Shown: piece by piece, positions 36,722-45,618 of the stretch
Numbering within the stretch: the first letter of the stretch is position 1
Layout of the letters: every line of letters begins with the position of its first letter
Source: Lentimicrobiaceae bacterium
Lineage (GTDB): Bacteria; Bacteroidota; Bacteroidia; Bacteroidales; Lentimicrobiaceae
Direction: 5' to 3'
DNA: 64,000 bases
Assembly: GCA_020636745.1 (NCBI GenBank)
Contig: JACJXH010000003.1
Location: 62,001-126,000 of the forward strand
Program-made: the position numbers and the translations under genes
The notes under the pieces: model-generated
What the model was told of the DNA's origin: nothing
What the model saw: the letters and a program-made list of their open reading frames with translations, nothing else
Databases searched by the model: none

Positions 36722-37885
36722 CTATTCTTTAGGAAAATGTTTTAGGATTATACCGGAAAACTTCCTGGCGATGCTCTCCCAATCATACTCCTGAAGAAAC
36801 GTTTCTCTTGTAGAAGCCACTAATGGCAGATATTGTTGCTCATAATTGGAAAATATCTCCTGAATCTTATCAGCATAATCTGAGCCCTTGGCCTGAAGTG
36901 AAAATCTGAATCCGTTTTTGTGATTCATAACAGAAGCAGCAGTTCCTCCGGTATCGCTTGTTAAAGAAGGGATGCCAAATGCACTGGCTTCAGCAAAAAC
37001 AACGCCAAAGCATTCAGCTCTTGTGGGTACAATTAGAAAATGATGTTCAAGTAACAGCGATTCAAATACTTTATAATCTTCAGGATTGTTCTTGTTAAGG
37101 AATGGGATTACGGTCAAATCATCGTCATGATATGTATCAGGCGGAATACAGCCACAAACAGTCAGACTGCTTTTTATTCCGCGCTTTTTAAGTTCTATCA
37201 TAGTGTCAAATGCCACAGCTCCGCCTTTTCTTTCCCACTCAACACCTAAAAAAAGTAATTTACAAACATCCCGTTGTTTGTTATTCAGCGAAAGTTGTTG
37301 CGTTGGAATATTGTCCATATTGGGACCGAACGGCAACCTATGTATTTTTAAAGGATCAATACGATATTTTGAGATAGCTGAATTTGCTGCCCATTCTGAG
37401 GTAAATATGCATATTGCAGCCTTGTTTAAAGCCAATTGCTCTATTTTGTTTCCTTCTCTGATGGATATTTGCATGAAGTTTGAAAACCATTCATAATATC
37501 CGTAAAGGCTGTCAAATGTTGCATCAGAAAGATAAATAATTGGAATATCAGTTTTTAATAAGGCAATTTCTGATGAAGCCCGTGGAGCAAAAATAAAATC
37601 AAATTCTTTTCCCTTCAGTTTTTTATTAAACTCAAGAGCATAAAGATAAGAAAGCAAGTAAGAATGATCCAGGTTGTATCGTCTTGGGAATTTTCTCAGG
37701 AAACGACTGAGAAAACCTTTCAGGATTTTTCTGTTGTTGACCGGGCCTACCACCTCAACAAATTCAAAGTGCGACTGAAACATTTTCAGGAAGTTATAAG
37801 ATACACCTGAAAGTGCTTTTCTGTCAAGAGGGTCGAATGAGGAGAGAAATCCTACCTTATAGTTCAACTTACCGGCTGAGCTCAT
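36722..37885 (-). CDS. Family 4 glycosyltransferase
   Basis: A 387-residue GT-B enzyme. The N-domain opens VGFLSSFDPLDRKALSGVSY. The C-domain has LFLGVEWERKGGAVAFDTM and VPTRAECFGVVFAEASAFGI (E-x7-E), then SDTGGTAASVM. It lies on the same strand as the polysaccharide operon but is separated from it by the kinase-like gene and has its own 5' region. A surface-glycan role is likely; the sugar is unknown. Confidence 0.9.
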   Translation of the reverse strand: MSSAGKLNYKVGFLSSFDPLDRKALSGVSYNFLKMFQSHFEFVEVVGPVNNRKILKGFLSRFLRKFPRRYNLDHSYLLSYLYALEFNKKLKGKEFDFIFAPRASSEIALLKTDIPIIYLSDATFDSLYGYYEWFSNFMQISIREGNKIEQLALNKAAICIFTSEWAANSAISKYRIDPLKIHRLPFGPNMDNIPTQQLSLNNKQRDVCKLLFLGVEWERKGGAVAFDTMIELKKRGIKSSLTVCGCIPPDTYHDDDLTVIPFLNKNNPEDYKVFESLLLEHHFLIVPTRAECFGVVFAEASAFGIPSLTSDTGGTAASVMNHKNGFRFSLQAKGSDYADKIQEIFSNYEQQYLPLVASTRETFLQEYDWESIARKFSGIILKHFPKE

Positions 37886-38429
37886 CTTTATTTTTTTTAT
37901 GGAGGTAAAAATACAACTGTTTGGTTTCAGTCCTTATAATAAACAGCAAATTATACATTAAAAAATATAAATAAATGACGCTATTAGAAATAGTAACAAA
38001 ATAGAAAATGAAATTAATAATAAATGAAAAATTAAATCATTTTTTACATACATAATAAACGATTAAAATATAAGTAGAATGGTTATTATATTTTAGATAA
38101 TGAACCATTAAAATATGGATTCTTTAAAATAACTTCATGTTTTATAACTATGCCAGCATGCCTCCTATGAATCGCTGTTTATTGTTGCAACTGTAAATAT
38201 TTTTGCCAGGCCGGAGTGTCATTTCAGGAGTGAAAAATCAAATGTATCTTTTCATAATGAGTTTTTTCTAAACTGGGCCTGGTGGCTGATTTATTTGTAT
38301 GATAAATTCTTGTTAAACCATGTTAAACAGCAGAAATAGTCTTATATTTGCTATTCATTGTAAGGGATTATTTCTTCTTTTCTTTTGGGAATATTCGGCT
38401 AAATAATTTGTTAAGTAGCACATAATCAT
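37886..38429. other. 544-base divergent intergenic region, promoter-bearing
   Basis: No gene found. It separates the leftward glycosyltransferase from the rightward WecA-like gene. The half towards 37886 is strongly AT-rich. A promoter for the WecA-like gene lies at 38321-38350, including a direct repeat. I saw no strong hairpin or tRNA in it. Confidence 0.6.
38321..38350 (+). promoter_or_regulatory. Promoter of the WecA-like gene with a 10-base-spaced direct repeat
   Basis: TATATTTG at 38343-38350 matches TAnnTTTG exactly, with a TTG at 38320-38322 spaced 20 bases upstream. TGTTAAAC occurs twice, at 38321-38328 and 38331-38338, exactly one helical turn apart and over the -33 region, which suggests a regulator binding site. 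The leader would be about 76 bases. Confidence 0.5.
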
Positions 38430-39581
38430 ATGTCTGATTTATTTTCAGTTGAGATGCTTTTTCCAATTATCGGCTCTTTTTCTGTAGCGCTTATTCTTAC
38501 TGCACTTTGTATTCCGGTAATTATTAAATTGAGTAAAAAGTATCAACTTGTTGATAATCCGGATCATCGGAAGTTACATAAGGACCCTGTTCCCACTCTT
38601 GGCGGTGTTGGTTTTTTTATTGGGACAATCATCATTTTTCTTTTTTGGATGTTTGTTTACGGTAAATTTTCAGACGCGATACTGTTTTTTGGCTTGATTA
38701 CTTTATTTGTTACCGGGATTTTTGATGATTTGAAGGATCTCAGAGCATCTGTCAAATTTTTGATTCAAATTATTGTAGCGCTGGTTATAGCCTATTATGG
38801 GTTTAAAATTGATTCACTCAATGGCGTTTTTGGCATTTATGGTATGCCTGTATTAGCGCAATACGCCTTCTCGGTTTTATTAATTGTTGGGTTAACCAAT
38901 GCTTTTAATTTAATAGATGGCATAGATGGTTTGGCCGGAGGTCTGGCATTTATCAATTCACTTGTTTTAGGTTTTGTTTTGCTTCTTCAGAGCAATGTGA
39001 TGTACAGCATACTGGCTTTCACTTTTGCCGGGGCTCTTTTAGGCTTCTTAATTTTCAATTTCAACCCGGCTAAAATTTTCATGGGCGACACTGGGTCACT
39101 CATCGTTGGGTTTTTGATGGCTGTGCTTGGAATTGTGGTTATGAAGGGGGGGGCTTTTTCAGGAGGATTACATCTCAATTCCGGAAGCCTTACCATTATT
39201 GTGGTTGGTATCTTATTACTTCCCGTATATGACACACTGAGAGTTTTTACCGAACGCATTTTGAAGAAAAACTCACCTTTCAAACCTGATAAAACCCATG
39301 TGCATCACTTATTAATTGAAACTGGTGCAAATCATAAAAAAGCAGCCATTATCCTTTACATATCAGATATTCTGATAATTGCGCTTGCCTTTTTAATAAG
39401 AAACATAAATCCCTCATTATCAATATTATTGCTTTTTATTCTTGCTTCAGTTCTTTCTGAAAGTATAAATCTGAAAAGATGGTTAATTGAGGTTTCAAAA
39501 GGGAAACAAGCAAGTGAGGAAAAGATTAAAATTACGTCCGAAAACAGGTTTCTTGAGGATATCCTTGATGATAAAGAATAA
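38430..39581 (+). CDS. WecA/TagO/MraY-family polyprenyl-phosphate sugar-1-phosphate transferase
   Basis: A 383-residue integral membrane protein with about ten helices. Motifs of the family: LVDNPDHRKLHKDPVPTLGG, GIFDDLKDLRASVKF (the DD metal site), NAFNLIDGIDGLAGG and NPAKIFMGDTGSLIVGF, plus the HxH-type loop KTHVHHLLIE. Such enzymes transfer UDP-GlcNAc or a related sugar-1-phosphate to undecaprenyl phosphate, so it probably starts synthesis of the glycan made by the neighbouring locus. A membrane-tethered receiver gene follows after 11 bases. Confidence 0.92.
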   Translation: MSDLFSVEMLFPIIGSFSVALILTALCIPVIIKLSKKYQLVDNPDHRKLHKDPVPTLGGVGFFIGTIIIFLFWMFVYGKFSDAILFFGLITLFVTGIFDDLKDLRASVKFLIQIIVALVIAYYGFKIDSLNGVFGIYGMPVLAQYAFSVLLIVGLTNAFNLIDGIDGLAGGLAFINSLVLGFVLLLQSNVMYSILAFTFAGALLGFLIFNFNPAKIFMGDTGSLIVGFLMAVLGIVVMKGGAFSGGLHLNSGSLTIIVVGILLLPVYDTLRVFTERILKKNSPFKPDKTHVHHLLIETGANHKKAAIILYISDILIIALAFLIRNINPSLSILLLFILASVLSESINLKRWLIEVSKGKQASEEKIKITSENRFLEDILDDKE

Positions 39582-39592
39582 CCCTAAAAACA

Positions 39593-40129
39593 ATGGAAAA
39601 AAAAGAACTTATTTATTTGGTTGAAGACAATGCGATATTTGCATCCACTACCAGTAAGGGCCTCGAAAATGAACTGGGATTTATGGTCATGGTTTTTCAA
39701 ACAGGCGAACTATTGCTTCAACATATTGCTGAGCACCCTGATGAAATCCCGTCAATCGTCATTCTTGATTACTACCTCAACAGCGAAGTGCCTGATGCAA
39801 TGAACGGAGGAGAAGTTCTTGCCAAGCTTAAAGATCCTGTAAAACGAAATAATCCTCTTCGTAAAACGCCTGTTATTATTTTGTCTTCTGCTGATGAGCT
39901 TGGCACTGCCGTAAATTTGCTCAAGAAAGGTGCGACCGACTATATTCTGAAAGAAGATGGTTTTTTCGACAATTTGAAAAAAACAATTAATACAATATTA
40001 AGTATCCGAAATTATCAGTCTGAAATTCAGTTTCATAAAAATAAAGCTGAAAATTACAGAAAACGCCTGATAATCATGGGAGCCATTATTGTGGCATTGT
40101 TGGGATTGGTTATCTATCTTTTTAGCTGA
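39593..40129 (+). CDS. Stand-alone receiver domain with C-terminal membrane helix
   Basis: A 178-residue protein. Residues 5-135 form a CheY-like receiver with acidic pocket Glu11/Asp12, phospho-acceptor Asp59 in IVILDYYLN, Ser98 and Lys120. A charged linker (about 140-157) leads to one hydrophobic helix (158-177) at the very end. No DNA-binding or enzymatic output domain is present. The receiver would be held on the cytoplasmic face of the membrane. It lies 11 bases after the WecA-like gene and is probably co-transcribed, so it may regulate that enzyme or its complex by phosphorylation. That role is inference. Confidence 0.85.
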   Translation: MEKKELIYLVEDNAIFASTTSKGLENELGFMVMVFQTGELLLQHIAEHPDEIPSIVILDYYLNSEVPDAMNGGEVLAKLKDPVKRNNPLRKTPVIILSSADELGTAVNLLKKGATDYILKEDGFFDNLKKTINTILSIRNYQSEIQFHKNKAENYRKRLIIMGAIIVALLGLVIYLFS

Positions 40130-40173
40130 TTAGCCATTCATGTTTCGATTGCAGTTCATGGATGAATAGAAGG

Positions 40174-41214
40174 TCATTCATTTTCTGACATTAAAAATTC
40201 CCTGATATTATCCAGATAGATTGCTGGTTGCTCGCGGCTGATGGAATGGCCTGCATCCGGTATGACTTTAAATGTATGCCGGATAAAGAGATTCGTATAT
40301 TCGTTTTGGTAACCCCATTTTATGCCATCGCATTGTCCGCGCATTACAAGGGCTGGAATCGGACAGTTTTTTAATTTCTCCCTGATGTTATGCACCGATT
40401 TGAAACTCTGTATTGTTTTGATCATGGAATAATATCCTGAGCCTGCTTCCATTTGACTGGCCAATGCAGATGAATCACAAACGGTTGATTTTGACATTTC
40501 AAAGTTCAATAAGGTGGAGAAAGCATCCATTTCAGTGTTTGAGGCCAATTTCAGACCGAATGTTTTGGCCATCCCTTCTACAAATTTTGCCCTGATGTTA
40601 TAGACTTTTTCTTTTCCCTGGCGATTGGTATACTGTGGGGATCTCAGTTTCAGACTATCAGGTGGGTTAACTTTTTCGAGCAAGTTATTGACAGGAAGAA
40701 TTGGCCCCGGTCCTGTAAAAATTACTTTTTCAACTTTGTGAGGATTATCGGCAATAAAGGCACATGCTAGCATAGCACCCCATGATTGCCCGATAAGTAT
40801 AACCTTATCAGCTCCCAGCGTTTTTACAATGTCTTCAAGGTCATTTTTGTGCCTTTCAACAGAATATTCATCTATATTTTCAAGTCTTTCAGATGCACCA
40901 CAACCTACCTGATCATAGAAATACAAATCAAATCCATCGTTTGACAGAGGGGCTAATAGCGCAATGTTTTTGTTATATACCGGGCCACCTGGGCCGCCCT
41001 GAAGGAAAATTACAGGATAAGGTTTTTGCCGGCCTTTTGCTGGAATATGTGTATAGGCAATAGCTGAACCCGTTGACAAAAACCAGTATCTGGTTCCGGT
41101 ACGTATGCTATAATGAGGAACATTGTAATTACGCGGAAGAAATACAATTAACAAAAAAATGACAACAAAGAGCATAAAATTAAATACAATCAACCTGAGT
41201 ACTCTTTTTCTCAT
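40174..41214 (-). CDS. Alpha/beta hydrolase, proline iminopeptidase-like
   Basis: A 346-residue protein with one N-terminal membrane helix or uncleaved signal (about residues 7-28), then an alpha/beta hydrolase fold. Visible features: the oxyanion strand VIFLQGGPGGPVY, nucleophile elbow GQSWGAM with the catalytic Ser, the late Asp region ALVMRGQCDGIKWG and the catalytic His in PDAGHSI. GGPGG and GQSWG are typical of S33 prolyl aminopeptidases. It probably acts outside the cytoplasm on peptides; the substrate is not certain. Confidence 0.85.
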   Translation of the reverse strand: MRKRVLRLIVFNFMLFVVIFLLIVFLPRNYNVPHYSIRTGTRYWFLSTGSAIAYTHIPAKGRQKPYPVIFLQGGPGGPVYNKNIALLAPLSNDGFDLYFYDQVGCGASERLENIDEYSVERHKNDLEDIVKTLGADKVILIGQSWGAMLACAFIADNPHKVEKVIFTGPGPILPVNNLLEKVNPPDSLKLRSPQYTNRQGKEKVYNIRAKFVEGMAKTFGLKLASNTEMDAFSTLLNFEMSKSTVCDSSALASQMEAGSGYYSMIKTIQSFKSVHNIREKLKNCPIPALVMRGQCDGIKWGYQNEYTNLFIRHTFKVIPDAGHSISREQPAIYLDNIREFLMSENE

Positions 41215-41254
41215 TTTGCTATCTATTTAGGATGGTTTTCAGCTGATATCCGGT

Positions 41255-43285
41255 TTATTTCGTTCCAGTTGATTTCAGGATTTCCTGTAATGCAAACATT
41301 TCATCGCGCAATCGGGCAGCTTCAATAAAATCAAGTTCCTTGGCTGCCTTTTCCATTGCTTTTTTACTTTGAGCAATTGCCTTTTCGAGCTGTTCCTTAT
41401 TCATATATTTTATGACAGGATCAGCCGCCAGATTGGTGCTTTCCTGTTCAATATAGGCTTTGGCAGGCCGGGTTGATGAATCAGCAACGGCAGTTTGTCC
41501 GATGATAGAAGTGGTTGATTTTACAATCTGGCGAGGGGTAATGTTATTTTCAGCATTGTATGCCAGTTGCCTGGTGCGGCGTCTGTCTGTTTCTTCTATG
41601 GTTTTACGCATAGAATCAGTGATTTTATCGGCGTACATGATTACTTTGCTATTGATATTTCGCGCTGCTCTTCCGGCTGTTTGAGTGAGCGATCTTTCAG
41701 AGCGCAGAAATCCTTCCTTATCTGCATCCAGGATGGCAACCAACGAAACTTCAGGCAGATCGAGGCCTTCTCTTAAAAGGTTAACGCCCACAAGTACATC
41801 AAAAATTCCAAGTCGTAAATCGCGCAGAATTTCAACCCGCTCAATCGTATCTACATCAGAATGAATGTATCGGCAGTTAATATCAACCTTTGTAAGATAT
41901 TTGGTGAGTTCTTCAGCCATCCGCTTGGTAAGTGTTGTTACCAGTGTCCGGCCTCCCGCTTTCATTGTTCTTGAGATTTCATCCAGCAAATCGTCCACCT
42001 GGTTGAGACTCGGACGAACCTCAATTGGTGGATCTACCAGGCCCGTTGGCCTGATAAGCTGCTCAACAATAATACCTTCTGACTTCTGAAGTTCAAAATC
42101 AGCCGGAGTTGCACTCACATAAATTGTTTGGCCTGTAATACTTTCAAATTCATCAAACTTGAGAGGTCTGTTATCCATGGCCGATGGCAACCTGAATCCA
42201 TATTCAACCAATGTCGTTTTGCGCGAGCGGTCGCCTCCGTACATGGCTCTAATCTGCGAAACAGTAACATGGCTTTCATCAATAACCATGATAAAATCGT
42301 CAGGGAAGTAATCGAGTAAACAGAATGGGCGTGAACCTGTTGAACGTCCGTCAAAGTACCTTGAGTAGTTCTCAATACCAGAGCAATAGCCAAGTTCACG
42401 CATCATTTCAATGTCATAAGTAACTCTGTCTTCCAGTCTTCTGGCTTCCAGTTGTTTTCCGTTTTCATTGAAATATTCAACCTGCTTTATCATGTCAGAC
42501 TGAATTTCCTGCAATGAATTTTTCATTTTTTCCTTCGAAGTAACGAAGATATTTGCCGGATATATGTTTATCTGCTCCAGTTTTTCAATCATCTGGCCAT
42601 CAGTAGGGTTGAATGACTCAATTTCTTCAATCTCATCATCCCAGAAAAGCAAGCGAACGGCATAATCGGCATAGGCCGGAAAAATATCAACCGTATCACC
42701 TTTTACTCTGAAATTGCCACGTGTGAAGTCAGCTTCAGTCCGACTGTAAAGGCCCTCCACAAAACTCCATAAAAGCTTATTGCGGTTATATTTTTCTCCT
42801 TTTTTAAGTCTGATAACATTGTTGGCAAAATCATCAGGATTTCCAATGCCATAAATGCATGATACCGAAGAAACTACAATAATATCGCGGCGGCCCGAAA
42901 GAAGTGAGGACGTTGCGCTGAGCCTTAATTTTTCAATTTCGTCATTGATCGAAAGATCTTTTTCAATATAGGTATTGGTAGTGGGTATAAATGCTTCGGG
43001 TTGGTAGTAATCATAATAAGAAACAAAATACTCAACAGCATTTTCAGGAAAAAACTGTTTAAACTCACCATAAAGTTGAGCTGCCAGTGTTTTATTATGG
43101 CTCAGAATCAGTGTAGGTCTGTTAACCTGGCTTATCATATTGGCAATAGTGAAAGTTTTACCCGAGCCGGTTACACCCAGCAAAACCTGGGCAGGATCAC
43201 CACGCCGGAGACCTTCAACCAGTTGCTTAATGGCCTGCGGTTGATCGCCTGTGGGCTCAAATTCAGAGGTTAGTTTAAAATTCAT
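41255..43285 (-). CDS. uvrB: Excinuclease ABC subunit B
   Basis: A 676-residue DNA-repair helicase that verifies lesions and loads UvrC. Walker A LLGVTGSGKTFTIANM and the beta-hairpin region YYDYYQPEAFIPTTNTYIEK are both complete, helicase motifs (IDESHVTV, TAGRAARN) are intact, and a UVR domain for UvrC binding (LDFIEAARLRDEM) closes the protein. Length is normal. A TAnnTTTG promoter lies at 43309-43316, so it is transcribed apart from the EEP genes upstream. Confidence 0.97.
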   Translation of the reverse strand: MNFKLTSEFEPTGDQPQAIKQLVEGLRRGDPAQVLLGVTGSGKTFTIANMISQVNRPTLILSHNKTLAAQLYGEFKQFFPENAVEYFVSYYDYYQPEAFIPTTNTYIEKDLSINDEIEKLRLSATSSLLSGRRDIIVVSSVSCIYGIGNPDDFANNVIRLKKGEKYNRNKLLWSFVEGLYSRTEADFTRGNFRVKGDTVDIFPAYADYAVRLLFWDDEIEEIESFNPTDGQMIEKLEQINIYPANIFVTSKEKMKNSLQEIQSDMIKQVEYFNENGKQLEARRLEDRVTYDIEMMRELGYCSGIENYSRYFDGRSTGSRPFCLLDYFPDDFIMVIDESHVTVSQIRAMYGGDRSRKTTLVEYGFRLPSAMDNRPLKFDEFESITGQTIYVSATPADFELQKSEGIIVEQLIRPTGLVDPPIEVRPSLNQVDDLLDEISRTMKAGGRTLVTTLTKRMAEELTKYLTKVDINCRYIHSDVDTIERVEILRDLRLGIFDVLVGVNLLREGLDLPEVSLVAILDADKEGFLRSERSLTQTAGRAARNINSKVIMYADKITDSMRKTIEETDRRRTRQLAYNAENNITPRQIVKSTTSIIGQTAVADSSTRPAKAYIEQESTNLAADPVIKYMNKEQLEKAIAQSKKAMEKAAKELDFIEAARLRDEMFALQEILKSTGTK

Positions 43286-43308
43286 AGCAGGATAATCGTG
43301 AAACGCTG

Positions 43309-43316
43309 CAAATTTA
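43309..43316 (-). promoter_or_regulatory. -7 promoter element of uvrB
   Basis: Reads TAAATTTG on the minus strand, exact TAnnTTTG, implying a start near 43305 and a 20-base leader. No clear SOS-type box is visible. Confidence 0.5.
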
Positions 43317-43363
43317 ACAGTTATTCACCGGTTAAGTTAATTCAAATGGGTGAATATTAGGTT

Positions 43364-44464
43364 TTATTTAAACCTGAATGAAGCGCTCACAGGAAAGTGA
43401 TCGGAAAGCCAGATCTTATATCGTTTGTAATTTCCTGGAATAAGTTGATCTGAAATCAGGATGTGATCGATTCTGACAGGATATAGGCTTTGCGCATAAG
43501 TGCGGTTAAAACCCCGGTTCTGAAGATAAGCGGCATCAGTCATCCCATCCATAATGACACGGTAAGCGAAAGAGGCAGGAGTATCGTTAAAATCACCTGC
43601 GACTATAACGGGGTAGGGGCTTTTTCTGATACTTTCAGACACGGCCAGGGCTTGGTATGAGCGGATACGGTAAGCAGTGCGCAATTTGGAAACAGTCATT
43701 CTGATATAGTGAAAGATATTCTCTTTCGATGGTAATTGTTTATCAGGTCTTAATAGTTGTTTTTCGTCAAGAAGTTTAACCGATTGAAGATGTATATTGT
43801 AAACTCTTACCGTTCCTTCCGGAAACTGAATATCAGTATAAATTCCACATATGTCAGTTTCCATGGTAAATATGGTCCCTTCCTGCAAAACCGGGTAATT
43901 GGTTGATGTTACATATGTATAACTGGTCCCTTTAAAGCTTCTGTCAAAATCAGAAAGGTGTTTGTGCGAAAGATTTAATCCTGAATTCAGAAAATCAATA
44001 TAACGTGCATGCCGTCTGTCTTTCATGGCATATTCCTGCATACAGGCAACAGCAGGCTCCAAATCGTTCAGGAAATGATGCACCTGAACCTGTTTTTCAT
44101 AATTTGACTTGCCATTTCCGGGGCCGGCAAAGCCATGGACATTGTAGGAAATGATTGTGTATTCATTTTTACTTCCCGTTTCCGATTTTTTTAACGGCAG
44201 ATTGTAGTGCCTCAACATCATCGGGAGGCCAGCAATCATAGGTACAAGCATCAACAATAGCCAAAAGCGATGTTTGATTAAAAGCAGAGCATTTACAAAC
44301 GTGGCAGCCCAAAGGATAGGGAAGGCAAGACCGGCAAGCGCTGCAGGCCAGAAATAATAAGGATTAATATAAGGAGCGCACAACGAAAGAACCAGCAACA
44401 ATATAAGGATAATGCCTGATAATTTAATTGAATATAAGTATAACTTCTTAAGCTTTAGATACAT
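43364..44464 (-). CDS. Membrane-anchored endonuclease/exonuclease/phosphatase (EEP) family protein
   Basis: A 366-residue protein with about three N-terminal membrane segments (to about residue 90) followed by an EEP domain: TIISYNVHGFAGPG, ACMQEYAMK (metal Glu), VRVYNIHLQS, VIVAGDFNDTP and the final RIDHILIS...LSDHFPV. The catalytic residues are present. I choose ATG 44464; the frame extends 34 codons upstream into the preceding gene. It is a close paralogue of the adjacent upstream gene. Substrate unknown: DNA, phospholipid or phosphoinositide-type phosphodiester are possible for the fold. Confidence 0.87.
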   Translation of the reverse strand: MYLKLKKLYLYSIKLSGIILILLLVLSLCAPYINPYYFWPAALAGLAFPILWAATFVNALLLIKHRFWLLLMLVPMIAGLPMMLRHYNLPLKKSETGSKNEYTIISYNVHGFAGPGNGKSNYEKQVQVHHFLNDLEPAVACMQEYAMKDRRHARYIDFLNSGLNLSHKHLSDFDRSFKGTSYTYVTSTNYPVLQEGTIFTMETDICGIYTDIQFPEGTVRVYNIHLQSVKLLDEKQLLRPDKQLPSKENIFHYIRMTVSKLRTAYRIRSYQALAVSESIRKSPYPVIVAGDFNDTPASFAYRVIMDGMTDAAYLQNRGFNRTYAQSLYPVRIDHILISDQLIPGNYKRYKIWLSDHFPVSASFRFK

Positions 44465-44465
44465 G

Positions 44466-45605
44466 TCAATCTTCTTTAAGATTGAAAATGCGGGCTGTAA
44501 CCGGATAGTGATCTGACCATCGCTCCCTGATGCGTGCGTATTCAGTTGATGAAAAGCGCATATCATGCAAAATATAGTCTATCCTGAAAGAGGGGAGAGT
44601 GCCTGCATATGTCTGGCCTATACCTCTGCCTGATTGTTTGAAAGCATCGAGTAACCCGGACGAAATCTGGTTGTATGAGTAAGAGGAGGGAGTGTCATTA
44701 AAGTCGCCACATACCACCACCTTGTAAGGCGATTTTTTAATACATGCTGCCACTGTGCGGGCCTGATTGGCTCTGGTAATAAATGCTTTTTTAAGTTTCC
44801 GGATAATTTTAAACAGATTCTCAGAGTTAAGCTCTTGTTTATCAGGCTGATTGGTTAATTCTGAAACATATAAGTAATCCTCATTGCTAAACTGAATAGA
44901 TTCGAGGTGGATATTGTAAACCCGAACGGTATCGTTTTTGATCACAATATCGGAATATATGCATGAATTTACCGTATTGTTTTCAAATTTGATGGTTTCT
45001 GAGGCAATAATCGGCCATCGGCTGAAAGTAGCGATGCCATATGGCTTGGTTTTGTTTTTATACTTTGCATAAGCAATATGATGGTATTTAAGCCCTGTGT
45101 ATTGCTTAATGGAGTCCTGTATATCTACCATGCCTTTTCTCCCTGCATGGTACTCTTGTAAGCATACAATGTCAGGTTGCTGACTACCCAGCAGGTTTAA
45201 TATTTGGCTTGCATTGTTGGTAAGTTTATTTTTTTTCCAGTTGTAGAGATCAAAAATTCTCACATTGTATGAAAGTACTTTAAAGCCTTCTTCTTCAGTA
45301 TTGGTAGTTTTTTTACCGTTAAACTGAATATATCCACTTAGCCTGGTCCAGCATAATAATAAGGCAATCAGGGAAATAAGAAGGTATTTTTTCCCCAGAA
45401 TCATCCAAATTAAAATAAACACCAGGTTTAAAATGGCAGCATAAGGAAATGCAAGTCCGGCAAAGGCAAAAATCCAGTGAATATCAGGAGCCAGAAAAGC
45501 GGCAAAAAATCCGGCAAACAAGGCAATAACCACTGCCATGTTGAATGCCAGAAGAACCTTTGTCAGAAACGATGAGCTTTTTTTCTTTTGCTCGTAGCCT
45601 GGCAT
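44466..45605 (-). CDS. Membrane-anchored endonuclease/exonuclease/phosphatase (EEP) family protein
   Basis: A 379-residue paralogue of the next gene: about three N-terminal membrane helices (to about residue 95), then an EEP domain with LSYNVRIFDLYNW, IVCLQEYHAG, VYNIHLESI, VVVCGDFNDTPSSYS, RIDYILHD and WSDHYPVTA. All catalytic positions expected of the fold are kept. Its stop is one base before the start codon of the paralogue. Such pairs often sit beside rhomboid and mutL genes in Bacteroidales, as here. Function beyond phosphodiesterase-type chemistry is unknown. Confidence 0.87.
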   Translation of the reverse strand: MPGYEQKKKSSSFLTKVLLAFNMAVVIALFAGFFAAFLAPDIHWIFAFAGLAFPYAAILNLVFILIWMILGKKYLLISLIALLLCWTRLSGYIQFNGKKTTNTEEEGFKVLSYNVRIFDLYNWKKNKLTNNASQILNLLGSQQPDIVCLQEYHAGRKGMVDIQDSIKQYTGLKYHHIAYAKYKNKTKPYGIATFSRWPIIASETIKFENNTVNSCIYSDIVIKNDTVRVYNIHLESIQFSNEDYLYVSELTNQPDKQELNSENLFKIIRKLKKAFITRANQARTVAACIKKSPYKVVVCGDFNDTPSSYSYNQISSGLLDAFKQSGRGIGQTYAGTLPSFRIDYILHDMRFSSTEYARIRERWSDHYPVTARIFNLKED

Positions 45606-45618
45606 ATTTCCGGTTTTA

